Source of the DNA: Scytolyngbya sp. HA4215-MV1
GTDB lineage: Bacteria; Cyanobacteriota; Cyanobacteriia; Leptolyngbyales; Leptolyngbyaceae
Assembly: GCA_019359045.1 (NCBI GenBank)
Contig: JAHHIA010000003.1
Coordinates: 1-64,000 of the forward strand
Direction of reading: 5' to 3'
DNA length: 64,000 bases
This document shows, piece by piece, positions 49,949-59,577 of the stretch (its first letter is position 1; each line of letters opens with the position of its first letter). A model generated the notes under the pieces. That model ran no database searches and was not told the origin of the DNA. It was given only the letters and a program-made list of their open reading frames with translations. Both the position numbers and the translations under genes were made by a program.

Positions 49949-51694
49949 ATGATGTTTAAAGATTTTGTGGGTAGTTCTGTGTCTCAACAGTTTTTCAGAC
50001 GGTTAGCATGGGTCGTGGTCGGAGGGTTTCCCTTCTGGTCGGGCATCTGGATGGTCATGGCTCAGAATGATCCGCTGCGTAACCCGCTCGAAAAAAGTTC
50101 GGTTGGGGAGACTGGGATCGATGCACTCCGCTTGCACAAACCTCCTTACAATCTGACAGGTCGCAAAATTGCGATCGGGCAAGTAGAAATCGGCAGACCA
50201 GGACAATTCGGGATCGACAAAGAAGTTTCTCGCAGCCCCTGGCTGAATCCAGCGCGGGTCTTTTTCCGGGATGCCCCTATCAAAAGTGGCAAGGGGGTAG
50301 ATGGGCACGCCCACAACGTTGCCAGTGTGATGATTAGTTTTGCCAAGGCAGCCCCTGGTGTAGCACCGGACGCTCGGCTCTATGCCTCAGCCGCAGGCAA
50401 ACCTAAAAAAAGCGGGCAACCAGAAGAGTGTTTGGCGGCCCAATATATTGCCAACCAGAATGGGGGAGACGTGCGGGCAATCAACTTTAGTTTTGGCGAA
50501 TCGTTGCAGCAAGACCCTCGCCCCGATGCAATTTTAGATGGCAATGCTCTGCTGACCCAGTGTATCGATTGGTCTGCCAGAATCCACAATGTCCTGTACG
50601 TGATTGCTGGCAATCAGGGCAAAGGCGGCATTCCCATTCCCACCGATAACTTCAATGGCGTCAATGTGGCGTTCTCCATGCGAGTGGATGGCATCTTTGC
50701 AAAGGCAGATTTTGCCAATTTAGGGGATATTTCACCTCTGGCGGTCGCACGGTTTGACGGAACGGAAAGCAACCTGGGTGCTCGACGATCGATCGGGCTA
50801 ATCGCACCGGGAAATAACATTTTGATGGTGAATCTGGATGGCAGCTTGAGTACCTCCAGTGGGACAAGTTTTGCCGCACCGCATGTCACAGCCACCGTTG
50901 CCCTCCTGCAAGAATATGGCGATCGGCAACTGGCAACCTCTTGTAAATCCGTCTGCAAACTGCCCTGGGGACTCAACGCCCGCCAGCACGAAGTGATGAA
51001 AGCCGTATTACTTAACTCGGCAGACAAAGTGAAAGATAAAGGGGATGGACTCAACCTGGGCATGACCCGCACGATCCTTGATAAAAGTAACCGCAACTGG
51101 CTCGATTCCGATGCCTATCGAGATGCTCACATTCCACTCGATTTGCAAATGGGCACCGGGCAACTCAATGCTTACCGAGCTTATTTGCAATTCAGTCCGG
51201 GACAATGGAGTCCGGCAACGCCAGTTCCAACCATTGGGTGGGACTATCGCAGTGTTGGAGTCGCGAATCCTCAAAGCACAACGCCCGCTGCAGCTGAGCC
51301 TGGTTCTCCTGGTCTCCACCCCTCAGCTTTTCAGGACTATTTGCTCGAAAAACCTTTACAGGCAGGTAGCTTTATCTCTGTCACCCTGACGTGGGATCGG
51401 ATGGTAGACCTGATTGATGCGAACCAAAATGGAGAATACGAGATTGGCGAAAACTTTCGCGCTCATTCCCTCAACAACCTGGATCTCTACTTAATGCGAG
51501 CCGAAGACAGCGACCCGCGTCAAGCCATTTGGTCTTCGGTCAGCGAAGTCGATAGTATTGAGCACATTTTCCAGAAAATTCCGAAAACTGGACAATATAA
51601 GATCCGGGTACAGTTCCACCAGCAACTGGGAGGAACAACTCAACCCTATGCGCTGGCATGGTGGGCAAAATCCGCCGAGTCAGCATCTCGATGA
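49949..51694 (+). CDS. subtilisin-like (S8) protease, exported, with Glu in the Asp motif
   Basis: 581 aa with an N-terminal hydrophobic export helix (LAWVVVGGFPFWSGIWMVMAQ). The catalytic Ser is in SGTSFAAPHV, the oxyanion Asn in VIAGNQGKGG and the His in GVDGHAHNVASVMIS. Where S8 proteases have DTG or DSG, this reads IAIGQVEIGRPG, with Glu for the catalytic Asp. The last 200 residues are beta-rich, resembling a P-domain-like or prepeptidase C-terminal module. It is probably periplasmic or surface located. HEAT-repeat gene follows after 26 bases. Confidence 0.85.
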   Translation: MMFKDFVGSSVSQQFFRRLAWVVVGGFPFWSGIWMVMAQNDPLRNPLEKSSVGETGIDALRLHKPPYNLTGRKIAIGQVEIGRPGQFGIDKEVSRSPWLNPARVFFRDAPIKSGKGVDGHAHNVASVMISFAKAAPGVAPDARLYASAAGKPKKSGQPEECLAAQYIANQNGGDVRAINFSFGESLQQDPRPDAILDGNALLTQCIDWSARIHNVLYVIAGNQGKGGIPIPTDNFNGVNVAFSMRVDGIFAKADFANLGDISPLAVARFDGTESNLGARRSIGLIAPGNNILMVNLDGSLSTSSGTSFAAPHVTATVALLQEYGDRQLATSCKSVCKLPWGLNARQHEVMKAVLLNSADKVKDKGDGLNLGMTRTILDKSNRNWLDSDAYRDAHIPLDLQMGTGQLNAYRAYLQFSPGQWSPATPVPTIGWDYRSVGVANPQSTTPAAAEPGSPGLHPSAFQDYLLEKPLQAGSFISVTLTWDRMVDLIDANQNGEYEIGENFRAHSLNNLDLYLMRAEDSDPRQAIWSSVSEVDSIEHIFQKIPKTGQYKIRVQFHQQLGGTTQPYALAWWAKSAESASR

Positions 51695-51720
51695 GCCATT
51701 CTGTGCTGTAGAGTTACAGT

Positions 51721-52476
51721 ATGTACGATGAAGATGATCTGAGCGTTCTCGATCTTGAGGCTGAGCTAGAAAGTCCTCTGGACAAACTGGAGCCAGTCGA
51801 TGCCGAGTCAGACGTTCCCAAACCTAATCCAGAAGCGATGCTGGCACTGTTGGATTCAACTGACGTGCAGCAGCGCATGTTGGCAGCGCGCGCATTTTGT
51901 GAGCTTCAGGATGAGCGGTCAATTCCTCATTTGATTCGCCTCTTGCCTGATCCTTGTCCGCTGGTGCGGGTCAGTGCGGCGTATGCCTTGGGGCGCAACC
52001 CCAGCCTTGATGCGGTTGTACCACTGATTGCTCAACTCGCAGATTGGAATGGCTATGTCCGCAAAGGCGTTGTTTGGGCATTGGGCAACTGTCACGATCG
52101 CCGTGCGCTGAGTCCTTTGCTAGATTCGCTCAAAACGGATATTTCGGCGGTACGCCTGTGGGCAGCCAGCTCTCTGGCACAAATGGCAACCGTCGGCTAT
52201 GACTGCGTTATTGCAGCCATTCCTGCCCTGATTGAGGCAATGCGGAAAGATCCGATCGCTGCCGTGCGCAGCAACTGTGCCTGGGCGTTGGGTCAACTTT
52301 GTCGCGAACTACCTTCCAATGTGATTTATGCCACTGCGATCGATGCGCTGATTGAAACCTGCGCGGAAGACGAAGATGTGGGCGTACGAGAAGACGCCAA
52401 AGCCTCTGTGCTGAAAGTCGGCGATCCTCGTGGATTACAGGTGATTGAAGAATTGGAGCGCGACGGCTTCTTGTAA
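51721..52476 (+). CDS. HEAT-repeat protein (PBS lyase-like repeats)
   Basis: 251 aa. An acidic N-terminal tail (about 45 residues) is followed by five or six HEAT-like helical repeats, for example DVQQRMLAARAFCELQDERS and PLVRVSAAYALGRNPSLDAV. The repeats are of the type in CpcE/CpcF phycobilin lyases, but the protein lacks clear lyase features and is better seen as a protein-binding scaffold. The gene follows the subtilase closely and may be cotranscribed. Confidence 0.82.
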   Translation: MYDEDDLSVLDLEAELESPLDKLEPVDAESDVPKPNPEAMLALLDSTDVQQRMLAARAFCELQDERSIPHLIRLLPDPCPLVRVSAAYALGRNPSLDAVVPLIAQLADWNGYVRKGVVWALGNCHDRRALSPLLDSLKTDISAVRLWAASSLAQMATVGYDCVIAAIPALIEAMRKDPIAAVRSNCAWALGQLCRELPSNVIYATAIDALIETCAEDEDVGVREDAKASVLKVGDPRGLQVIEELERDGFL

Positions 52477-52517
52477 CCGATCGCTGCTTCTGCAAGAAAC
52501 TTTGGGCGAAAGATTCA

Positions 52518-52535
52518 AGTCTGTTAAAACAGACT
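52518..52535. promoter_or_regulatory. 18-bp perfect palindrome
   Basis: AGTCTGTTAAAACAGACT lies 41 bases after the HEAT-repeat stop and 125 bases before the SH3 protein start. It could be a short terminator arm or an operator. No U-tract follows, so an operator reading is as likely. Confidence 0.4.
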
Positions 52536-52659
52536 AAAATGCTGGTTCAATCAGGTTTTTAACCCGCTTGTACGGATTGGAACAAATCAACACCCCGTCT
52601 AGAACATCACCCTCCGCGTTCTGGATAGGCTGTTCTCTTACAGGACGTCGATCATCGCT

Positions 52660-53502
52660 ATGAACTCTAATAAATCTTCATGGTTTGTACTGGCAGGTGT
52701 GGCTGCGGTGGGTGGTGCTGCTGGGATGACCTATGCTCTGATGCAGCCCACTCCCGATGCCTCCCCGATCGCCAGTACCAGCCCAACCCCCACCGAATCT
52801 GCCTCGATCTCGACTTCTACCAGCCCTTCTGCTTCACCTGCTATCAAAACTGCGCCGATGCAGGCTGGGAAACCCGCCGCATCGGCAGCCAATTCTGCCT
52901 CGTCCCCCACATCGAACTCTGCCGCGAATCCGGTAAACAACCCCGATATCGCCCCTGCCCCGTCTGCCAGCGCCCAACGTATCAGAGTGGCATGTGAAAC
53001 CCGGATGGCAATCATCGCTGACCCCAACCCACCACTTAATGTGAGATCGACCCCAGATGCCGAAAACAGCAAAGTGGTGGGCACCTTACCCAATAATACG
53101 TTCGTCACAGTGGTGAACCAGAACACAGGCTGGTTTCAAATCAGTGATCCGATACAGGGCTGGATTGCCAAAAACCGCACGGAGAGTAGCTGCAACCAAA
53201 AGGTTGAGAAGATCCAGTTTGGCAAAGGCAGTAACTCCGCAGTCATTCGCGATCGCTTCATTGGCACCGGCAGTCACGAATACATCTTGCAAGCCCAGCA
53301 AGGACAAACCATGACCCTCTATGTCTCCGAAGGTCCCTTCCCCTCTGTGTGGACTCCGGATGGCAAAGTGTTCGCCACAGATCTGGGAGACAAAGGACGC
53401 ACCAATTGGTCTGATCAACTGCCCGTAGACGGCAACTACAAATTAGTTCTGGAATCGAACTTCAAAGGTTACGATTACTCTTTTGAGGTGGAAATTCGAT
53501 GA
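52660..53502 (+). CDS. secreted SH3-domain protein
   Basis: 280 aa. N-terminal signal or anchor (FVLAGVAAVGGAAGMTYALM), then an approximately 85-residue linker rich in Ser, Thr, Pro and Ala. A bacterial SH3 domain follows (PPLNVRSTPDAENSKVVGTL, then GWFQISDPIQGWIAKN) and a C-terminal beta domain (GSHEYILQAQQGQTMTLYVS). Such proteins usually bind cell-wall peptides or surface ligands in the periplasm. Function not known. Confidence 0.82.
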   Translation: MNSNKSSWFVLAGVAAVGGAAGMTYALMQPTPDASPIASTSPTPTESASISTSTSPSASPAIKTAPMQAGKPAASAANSASSPTSNSAANPVNNPDIAPAPSASAQRIRVACETRMAIIADPNPPLNVRSTPDAENSKVVGTLPNNTFVTVVNQNTGWFQISDPIQGWIAKNRTESSCNQKVEKIQFGKGSNSAVIRDRFIGTGSHEYILQAQQGQTMTLYVSEGPFPSVWTPDGKVFATDLGDKGRTNWSDQLPVDGNYKLVLESNFKGYDYSFEVEIR

Positions 53503-53580
53503 GGCAGGGGTCAGCTAAAGACTGAAGCATGGGCAATCGGCAGGCTCAACTTTGCCAGCCCTAATTCCAGTTCTCCTCAT

Positions 53581-54876
53581 TCAAATTCCTAATCGCTGAT
53601 AGATCTGATCCAGATGCTTTAGGTGATGTTGCGGATCGAAGCAAGTCGCGATCGCTTCAGGGGAGAGATAAGCAGTAATGGCGGCATCTTGGCTGACCAG
53701 CGTGCGAAAATCGCCATCGGGTTTGTTCCATGCTTGATGAGCACAAGCCTGTACAGCAGCATAGGCGGCTTCGCGACTCATGCCTTTTTCTACCAAGGTC
53801 AACAACACCCGCTGACTGAACACGACCCCACCGTAGCAATTCAAATTGCGTGCCATGTTGTCGGGGTAGACTAGCAAGTTTTTCACCAGGTCGGTGATTT
53901 CCACTAGCATAAAGTGGGTCAGGATACAGGCATCAGGTAGCATCACCCGCTCCACCGAACTGTGAGAAATATCTCGTTCATGCCAGAGGGCAACGTTCTC
54001 TAGCGTGGCAACGGCAGCCGCCCTCACCATCCGTGCCATACCAGTTAAGCGTTCCGAGCGAATGGGGTTGCGCTTGTGGGGCATGGCAGAAGAGCCTTTT
54101 TGTCCTTTCGAGAAAAATTCTTCGACTTCTAGCACATCGGTGCGTTGGAGATTGCGGATTTCTACAGCAAACCGTTCGATCGACGCAGTCAGCAGTGCCA
54201 GATCGTTGACATATTCGGCATGACGATCGCGAGAAATCACCTGAGTAGAGGCACAGTCGGGTTGTAAGCCCAGCTTCTGACAGGCGATCGCTTCAATCTG
54301 AGGATCGACATTGGCATAAGTCCCCACTGCCCCAGAAACTTTGCCAACTGCAATACTGTGGTGCAGTTGACAGAGACGATCACGATGGCGGAGCATTTCA
54401 GCCAACCAACCAGCCAGCTTAAACCCAAAGGTGATGGGTTCTGCATGAATGCCGTGTGAGCGCCCAATCATGATCGTATTACGATGCTGCTGAGCCTGAT
54501 AGCGGAGTGCCTGCACCAGTTCTTCCAGTTGTCCCTGGATCACTTCCAAACTGGCAACCATCTGCAATGCCAGCGCTGTATCCAGCATGTCGGAACTGGT
54601 CAACCCCAAATGGATGTAGCGTCCAGCATCACCTACATACTCGTTCACATTGGTGAGAAAGGCAATCACATCATGTTTGACTTCTTTCTCAATTTCTAAT
54701 ACCCGTTTCGGGTCAAAGTTTGCCCTTGCCTTGATTTCATCCACCGCCTCTGTTGGAATATAGCCCAACTCAGCCTGCGCCTCGCAGACGGCAATTTCGA
54801 CTTGTAGCCAGGTTTTTAGCTTGTAGTCATCAGTCCACAGATCGCCCATTTCGGGCAGAGTATAACGCTCAATCAA
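53581..54876 (-). CDS. purB: adenylosuccinate lyase
   Basis: 431 aa, probably from TTG 54876 (LIERYTLPEMG at the start). The frame extends seven codons to another TTG at 54897, and no ATG fits the usual length. HLGLTSSDMLDTALALQM, IGRSHGIHAEPITFGFKLAG and the signature GSSAMPHKRNPIRSE are diagnostic. It cleaves adenylosuccinate and SAICAR in purine synthesis, in the cytosol as a tetramer. Monocistronic. Confidence 0.95.
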   Translation of the reverse strand: MIERYTLPEMGDLWTDDYKLKTWLQVEIAVCEAQAELGYIPTEAVDEIKARANFDPKRVLEIEKEVKHDVIAFLTNVNEYVGDAGRYIHLGLTSSDMLDTALALQMVASLEVIQGQLEELVQALRYQAQQHRNTIMIGRSHGIHAEPITFGFKLAGWLAEMLRHRDRLCQLHHSIAVGKVSGAVGTYANVDPQIEAIACQKLGLQPDCASTQVISRDRHAEYVNDLALLTASIERFAVEIRNLQRTDVLEVEEFFSKGQKGSSAMPHKRNPIRSERLTGMARMVRAAAVATLENVALWHERDISHSSVERVMLPDACILTHFMLVEITDLVKNLLVYPDNMARNLNCYGGVVFSQRVLLTLVEKGMSREAAYAAVQACAHQAWNKPDGDFRTLVSQDAAITAYLSPEAIATCFDPQHHLKHLDQIYQRLGI

Positions 54877-55038
54877 GGCAGGTATGGCAGAATACAACCG
54901 TCATATTCTACCCAAGATTTTGACCTTGTGGGATGACCTGGGCTGAATCATCGGCTGCGATCGAGCTATCCTGCTATGTTGGATTTTAGATTGTTTGGCT
55001 AAAGCCGTGGGATCGCATGGTTAGTAAAACCCTAAAGC

Positions 55039-56475
55039 CTAAAGGGTGGGTTCGCTGGTAGGTTTAGGCGTCGGTGCTCCCGGGGTGGGCGGCTCGATCG
55101 GCTGACCAAACGCAATCCTGAGAAAAGGTGGCGCCAAAAAGGTGGTTAAAATCACCATGATGATGATGGAAACCTCCAGCGGTTTATCTAAAACACCACT
55201 GGCAGAGCCAATTCCAGCAAACACCAACCCCACCTCACCCCGCGGAATCATGCCAACCCCGATCGCCAGGCGGTTGATGCCAGGCTGACCAAACACCACC
55301 CAGCCAGTCACCATCTTGCCCAGAATGGCAACTCCCATCAAAAAAACAGCAATCCAAAGTCCAGCCCGATTCTCAGGCACTATAGGGTTCAACACTCCCA
55401 AATCCGCCCGTGCCCCCACCGTGACAAAAAAGATCGGCACAAACAGATCAGAGATCGGCTTCACCAATTCATCTAACTCATTGCGGGCATCGGTTTCATC
55501 GAGCACTAATCCGGCGGCAAATGCACCCAAAATTGCTTCCAAATGAATCGCATTGCCTAAAAATGCCATAAAAAAGGCAAAGGTAAAAGCAGGGACAATT
55601 ACATTGCCGCGCGTTTTGAGCTGTTCGACGATCGCCACAAAACTCTGGTTAAATAAACCGCCCAGCAAAATTGAACCGATCAAAAAAGCCGTTGCACTGA
55701 TGATTAAGTAAAGGACATTGGCAATATCAATCTCACCCGTTTTTGCCAAACTTGCGACCACTGCCAGCACAATGATGCCAAGCACATCATCAATTACCGC
55801 CGCACCGACAATAATTTGTCCTTCTTTCGACTTGAGTTGCCCCAATTCTGATAACACCTTAGAGGTAATGCCAATACTGGTTGCTGTCAGTGCCGCCCCT
55901 GCAAAAATTGCGGGGATCGCTGCAACATGAAACCAGGTCATCAAGCCTACCGTGCCTGCGGCAAAGGGCACTGCCACCCCAACACATGCCACGATCGTCG
56001 CCTGATACCCCACTTCCTTCAGTTGCTTGAGATCCGATTCCAGCCCAATTTCAAACAACAGAATGATGACACCTAATTCTGCCAGAACTGAAATCACTTC
56101 GCTTTGTGATTCAAAGACGCCAGTCAGCGCAGCAGGAGACAAATGATTGAGCCATTGCAACACGGACATGAGCAGCGAATCCGATGCGGATAATCCACCT
56201 TCAGGAAAAATCACTAAATGTAAAGCAGAGACCCCAATAATCACGCCTGCCACCAGTTCACCCAAAACAGGGGGGAAATCTAAATGCTTCGCCACCTCTG
56301 CTCCTAGCTTACTGGCGAGGTAAATCACGACTAGACTCAGCAACACGCCGGTCAGAACGATCGGTGCATTTTCTGCTTCAACCGTTGCTAGCAAGGGAGC
56401 ACACAACCACGGTATCGATGGCAGTGAAGCTACGATCGATGCCAGAATAGGAGTCATGAGGTTGGACAAAAACAT
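55039..56475 (-). CDS. cation:proton antiporter (CPA2/NapA-like)
   Basis: 478 aa from ATG 56475; ATG 56457 is also possible. It has about twelve hydrophobic helices, with DFPPVLGELVAGVIIGVSAL near the start. The inner region includes GAAVIDDVLGIIVLAVVASL, with the two Asp residues typical of electrogenic antiporters. The C-terminus is Pro/Thr rich (EPPTPGAPTPKPTSEPTL). It would exchange Na+ or K+ for H+ across the plasma or thylakoid membrane. Confidence 0.9.
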   Translation of the reverse strand: MFLSNLMTPILASIVASLPSIPWLCAPLLATVEAENAPIVLTGVLLSLVVIYLASKLGAEVAKHLDFPPVLGELVAGVIIGVSALHLVIFPEGGLSASDSLLMSVLQWLNHLSPAALTGVFESQSEVISVLAELGVIILLFEIGLESDLKQLKEVGYQATIVACVGVAVPFAAGTVGLMTWFHVAAIPAIFAGAALTATSIGITSKVLSELGQLKSKEGQIIVGAAVIDDVLGIIVLAVVASLAKTGEIDIANVLYLIISATAFLIGSILLGGLFNQSFVAIVEQLKTRGNVIVPAFTFAFFMAFLGNAIHLEAILGAFAAGLVLDETDARNELDELVKPISDLFVPIFFVTVGARADLGVLNPIVPENRAGLWIAVFLMGVAILGKMVTGWVVFGQPGINRLAIGVGMIPRGEVGLVFAGIGSASGVLDKPLEVSIIIMVILTTFLAPPFLRIAFGQPIEPPTPGAPTPKPTSEPTL

Positions 56476-56936
56476 GAATTCGGTTAGAGAGGGAGGGACA
56501 ATGCAAACCAATTGACATCTTAACTTGGTAACGTTTCTTTATAAAGATTTGTGGCTTTTTTGCAACAGCGCTCAACCCACCCGTTTAAGCGGAACCCGTC
56601 ACTCAGATGTACCAGCAAGGGGTGGAGAAACAGGTAACACTACTAAGCTTTGGGTTGTTCATTCATCGAGCAGTGCTTTGACACCACAAAAGATTCACTG
56701 CCTAGAACATGTTCTCCAACCAACCGAGCATCAGCTTCGCAATCCACTCAGACTCTTAGCCTTGCCATAGAAAATCTTTGTCGAAGCTTATCTGACAGCG
56801 TGTTTCAAGAATCAGTAGGGCGAAAGATGCCACCTCCACCTCAGTGAAAGACGCTGTGCAGAATAGCAAAGTCCGATTGCGAACCTTCAAAACTGGCAGA
56901 CCGCCACCCAAGTCATTCACCTTCCTGAGTTCAACT
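56476..56936. other. intergenic region, nothing recognised
   Basis: About 460 bases between the antiporter and the PAAR gene. The plus-strand frame of the PAAR gene extends back to 56844, but the added residues (MKDAVQNSKVRLRTF...) lie outside the PAAR fold. No tRNA, repeat or clear promoter was identified. Confidence 0.4.
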
Positions 56937-57227
56937 ATGACGTTTCCTGCAGCCCGCATCACTGACCTAACCGCCACTGGCGATATCATCACGGGACCCG
57001 GTGTTCCTAACGTGCTCATTGGCGGATTGCCTGCCTCCGTCGTTGGCGATCTTGTGGCTGGCTCTGTAGTGGTCTCAGGCGCGATCGTCACAGGAGCCTT
57101 TACGGTCTTGATTAGTGGACGCCCCGCCGCTCGCATCACGTCCCAAGTCGCTGGAACGACTGCGGCTGGTGTACCCATCACGACCGTGGTTGCCAAGGGT
57201 CTACCGAATGTTCTGATCGGTGGATAA
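56937..57227 (+). CDS. PAAR-domain spike-tip protein
   Basis: 96 aa from ATG 56937, the normal size for a stand-alone PAAR protein. The name-giving motif occurs twice (FPAARITDLTATGD and GRPAARITSQVAG), each followed by Gly/Pro-rich turns and NVLIGG, giving the short beta cone that caps VgrG-like spikes. PAAR proteins sharpen contractile injection systems and carry effectors. No VgrG, sheath or baseplate genes are in the window, so it is an orphan here. Cyanobacteria are known to have thylakoid-anchored contractile systems. Confidence 0.85.
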   Translation: MTFPAARITDLTATGDIITGPGVPNVLIGGLPASVVGDLVAGSVVVSGAIVTGAFTVLISGRPAARITSQVAGTTAAGVPITTVVAKGLPNVLIGG

Positions 57228-57287
57228 GTCATTGCTAGCGCATTCTATTTCCCACTCATCCGAGTTTATGGGATAGTAGTTAGCACT

Positions 57288-57947
57288 ATGGCGCATCCTC
57301 AAGTTATTTTCCTCGATGCAGTTGGCACCCTGTTTGGTATACGGGGCAGCGTTGGCGCAATCTACAGCCAGGTTGCGCGTGAGTTTGGTGTTGAGCTTTC
57401 GATTCCTGAGTTGGATCAAGCATTCAAAGAAAGCTTCAAAGATTCCGTCCCTCCAGCCTTTCCAGGGGTTGATCCAGCCGATATCCCTGGCAAAGAATTT
57501 AGCTGGTGGCTGGCGATCGCGAGCCAAACCTTGAAACGGGCAGGCATGTTGCACAACTTCCCCAACTTCCCTGAATTCTTCTCCGTCCTCTATGACCACT
57601 TTGCCACCGAAGATCCCTGGATGCTTTATCCCGATGTTTATCCGGCGCTCCGTTACTGGCGCAAGCAAGGCATCGAAATGGGTATCATCTCCAATTTCGA
57701 TTCGCGGCTCTACTCAGTACTGGATGCACTCAAACTTTCTCCCTTCTTTGCATCGGTCACCCTTTCGACCGAAGTGGGCAGCGCTAAACCCGACCCTCAG
57801 ATTTTTGCGATCGCCCTGCAAAAACATCAGTGCCTGCCCGAATCTGCCTGGCATATCGGCGATAGCCTCAGCGAAGACTATCATGCTGCCAAAACTGCCA
57901 ACCTGCGGAGCATTTGGCTCAATCGTCCGGTTCTGAAGCACAGTTGA
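57288..57947 (+). CDS. HAD-family hydrolase (HDHD3-like)
   Basis: 219 aa. Motif I is VIFLDAVGTLF, with the nucleophile Asp and Val-Gly in place of the second Asp, as in HDHD3-like members. Motif II is GIISNFDSRLYSVL, motif III includes EVGSAKPDPQIFAIAL and motif IV GDSLSEDYHAAKTANL. The absent second Asp suggests a weak or special phosphatase. It begins 60 bases after the PAAR stop. Confidence 0.88.
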   Translation: MAHPQVIFLDAVGTLFGIRGSVGAIYSQVAREFGVELSIPELDQAFKESFKDSVPPAFPGVDPADIPGKEFSWWLAIASQTLKRAGMLHNFPNFPEFFSVLYDHFATEDPWMLYPDVYPALRYWRKQGIEMGIISNFDSRLYSVLDALKLSPFFASVTLSTEVGSAKPDPQIFAIALQKHQCLPESAWHIGDSLSEDYHAAKTANLRSIWLNRPVLKHS

Positions 57948-58118
57948 TTCTGAAGCATAAGTATTGTGAGTTGACTAAATCAGGCTGAACCAGAGCAGTG
58001 CAAATAGGGCACCCATGCAGAAAAACATCCTCATTTCGTCAATACTTCTCAAGAAACAGGAAAATCTGCACTCTAAAACCTAGAATCAAGATTGCTGCTC
58101 TCCACCCAATCCCATCTC

Positions 58119-59276
58119 ATGCCGCTCAAACCTTCACAGGTGCTTGCCAAACTGCAAAATAAGCGAGACGATTTCCAAATCTTTGACCAAAAGACTCTCA
58201 AGGAATTCCAGCAATACCAGAAAGCATTGCAGGATGCTACTCAGCAACCCAATGCCTGGTTCCTGGAACAACTTGCAGGTGACTGTGGCGCTATCCCTCT
58301 GGAGCCTTTGAACCATACCCCTGATTGGATCGTCCGTTCTAACTTAGTTTGGCAAAGCCGGGAACAAAGTCTCACCTGGGTGAAAGAGAAACTTACCGGC
58401 ATCGCCACCTTTGCCGTTGATGGCTCCCAGATCTATCCCAGCAAAGATCTTTCAATTCCCGTCGCTTTAGTGCAAATCGGCTGGTTCGAGAATCCCCACC
58501 TCCCCACTGGCAGTTACGAAAAAGACATCGAACTGGATGTGATGACCCCCGCCGATTTGCGTGCAGGTAACAGTGGTGAGCCAGTCGATCGTCGCGTCAG
58601 TATGCGTCGATTTGAGATGGAAACACAGCGGCTCATTACCTATATGGAAGAGCGCGCCCACAGCGAAACTTGCCTAGTTTTCTTTGATGGTTCGTTGATC
58701 GTTACCTTTGCCGAAGCTTTTGACGAGGAAACCCGCAACTTCTACACCCGCTGTGTACTGAAACTCCTCCAGGCAAGTGAAACCTTCCGTGTGCCTCTGG
58801 TGGCATACATCGACACCAGCTATGCCCGTGACTTGACTGTGATGCTGCAAACGCTCTTTGAACTGCCTGAATCACGATCGGTCCACGATGCCCAACTCTT
58901 GGGACGCAACATGCAATGGGGCGATCGCACTCCCTTGTTTCTCAGCCAACGTGCCGGAATTCTCGATCGCTATGGCGAACAAGCAGACAAAATTGCCTTC
59001 ACCTATCTCAAAACCCACGATGGCTACCCAGTGCGCTTGGAGCTCCCTCTCTGGCTCTACGACGCTGGACTCAGCGATCGCGTCATTGACTGGGTGCGCG
59101 GCGAAGTCATCGTCGGCAATGGCTACCCCTACGTAATTGAAACTGCCGACCAGGTCGCCGTGCTCAAAAACGACGATCGACAAGTCTTCTATCGCCTCTT
59201 ACAAGATTGGGCAGATAAAGAAGAGCTGAATCTCCGCCTCTCTCGCAAAATGGTTAGTAAAGCCCGACGCAGATAA
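58119..59276 (+). CDS. NurA-domain nuclease, copy 2
   Basis: 385 aa from ATG 58119; the frame is open from 58092. The NurA acidic motifs FAVDGSQIYPSKD and CLVFFDGSLIVTFAEAF are present, and the C-terminus has the HDGYPVRLELPLWLYDAG and VGNGYPYVIETADQVAVLKN blocks seen in cyanobacterial NurA-like proteins. It differs clearly from the copy at 17659-18873, so the two are ancient paralogues. A nuclease role in DNA end processing is inferred from the family. Confidence 0.85.
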   Translation: MPLKPSQVLAKLQNKRDDFQIFDQKTLKEFQQYQKALQDATQQPNAWFLEQLAGDCGAIPLEPLNHTPDWIVRSNLVWQSREQSLTWVKEKLTGIATFAVDGSQIYPSKDLSIPVALVQIGWFENPHLPTGSYEKDIELDVMTPADLRAGNSGEPVDRRVSMRRFEMETQRLITYMEERAHSETCLVFFDGSLIVTFAEAFDEETRNFYTRCVLKLLQASETFRVPLVAYIDTSYARDLTVMLQTLFELPESRSVHDAQLLGRNMQWGDRTPLFLSQRAGILDRYGEQADKIAFTYLKTHDGYPVRLELPLWLYDAGLSDRVIDWVRGEVIVGNGYPYVIETADQVAVLKNDDRQVFYRLLQDWADKEELNLRLSRKMVSKARRR

Positions 59277-59577
59277 ACGATCGGAACGCATGGCGAGTGT
59301 CTAAGGAAAACATCACGATAGACTCGGCACATGGGATACGTAGGAACTTGCAGCTCAGACCTCCAAGTTTTTTTGGAAACCTCGGAGATCCGAACCCAGT
59401 CCATCTATCCACTCTAAAGCCTATAGCTCGAACCACTCCTTTCTCCGGAATCGATTGCGACAACGTGTAGTATGCTGTAGTGCGGATTTTGATCACTCTT
59501 TCCGCGATCGTCAGGGCGCGTAAAGCCTAATGCCCTAATCGTTTAATCTCTCATCCCTCAACCAGGAGGCAACCACC
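59277..59577. other. intergenic region upstream of rtcB
   Basis: About 300 bases. Only a weak stem (TCCAA...TTGGA around 59370) is seen. The rtcB start at 59578 is preceded by AGGAGG-like sequence (CCAGGAGGCAACCACC). Confidence 0.4.
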
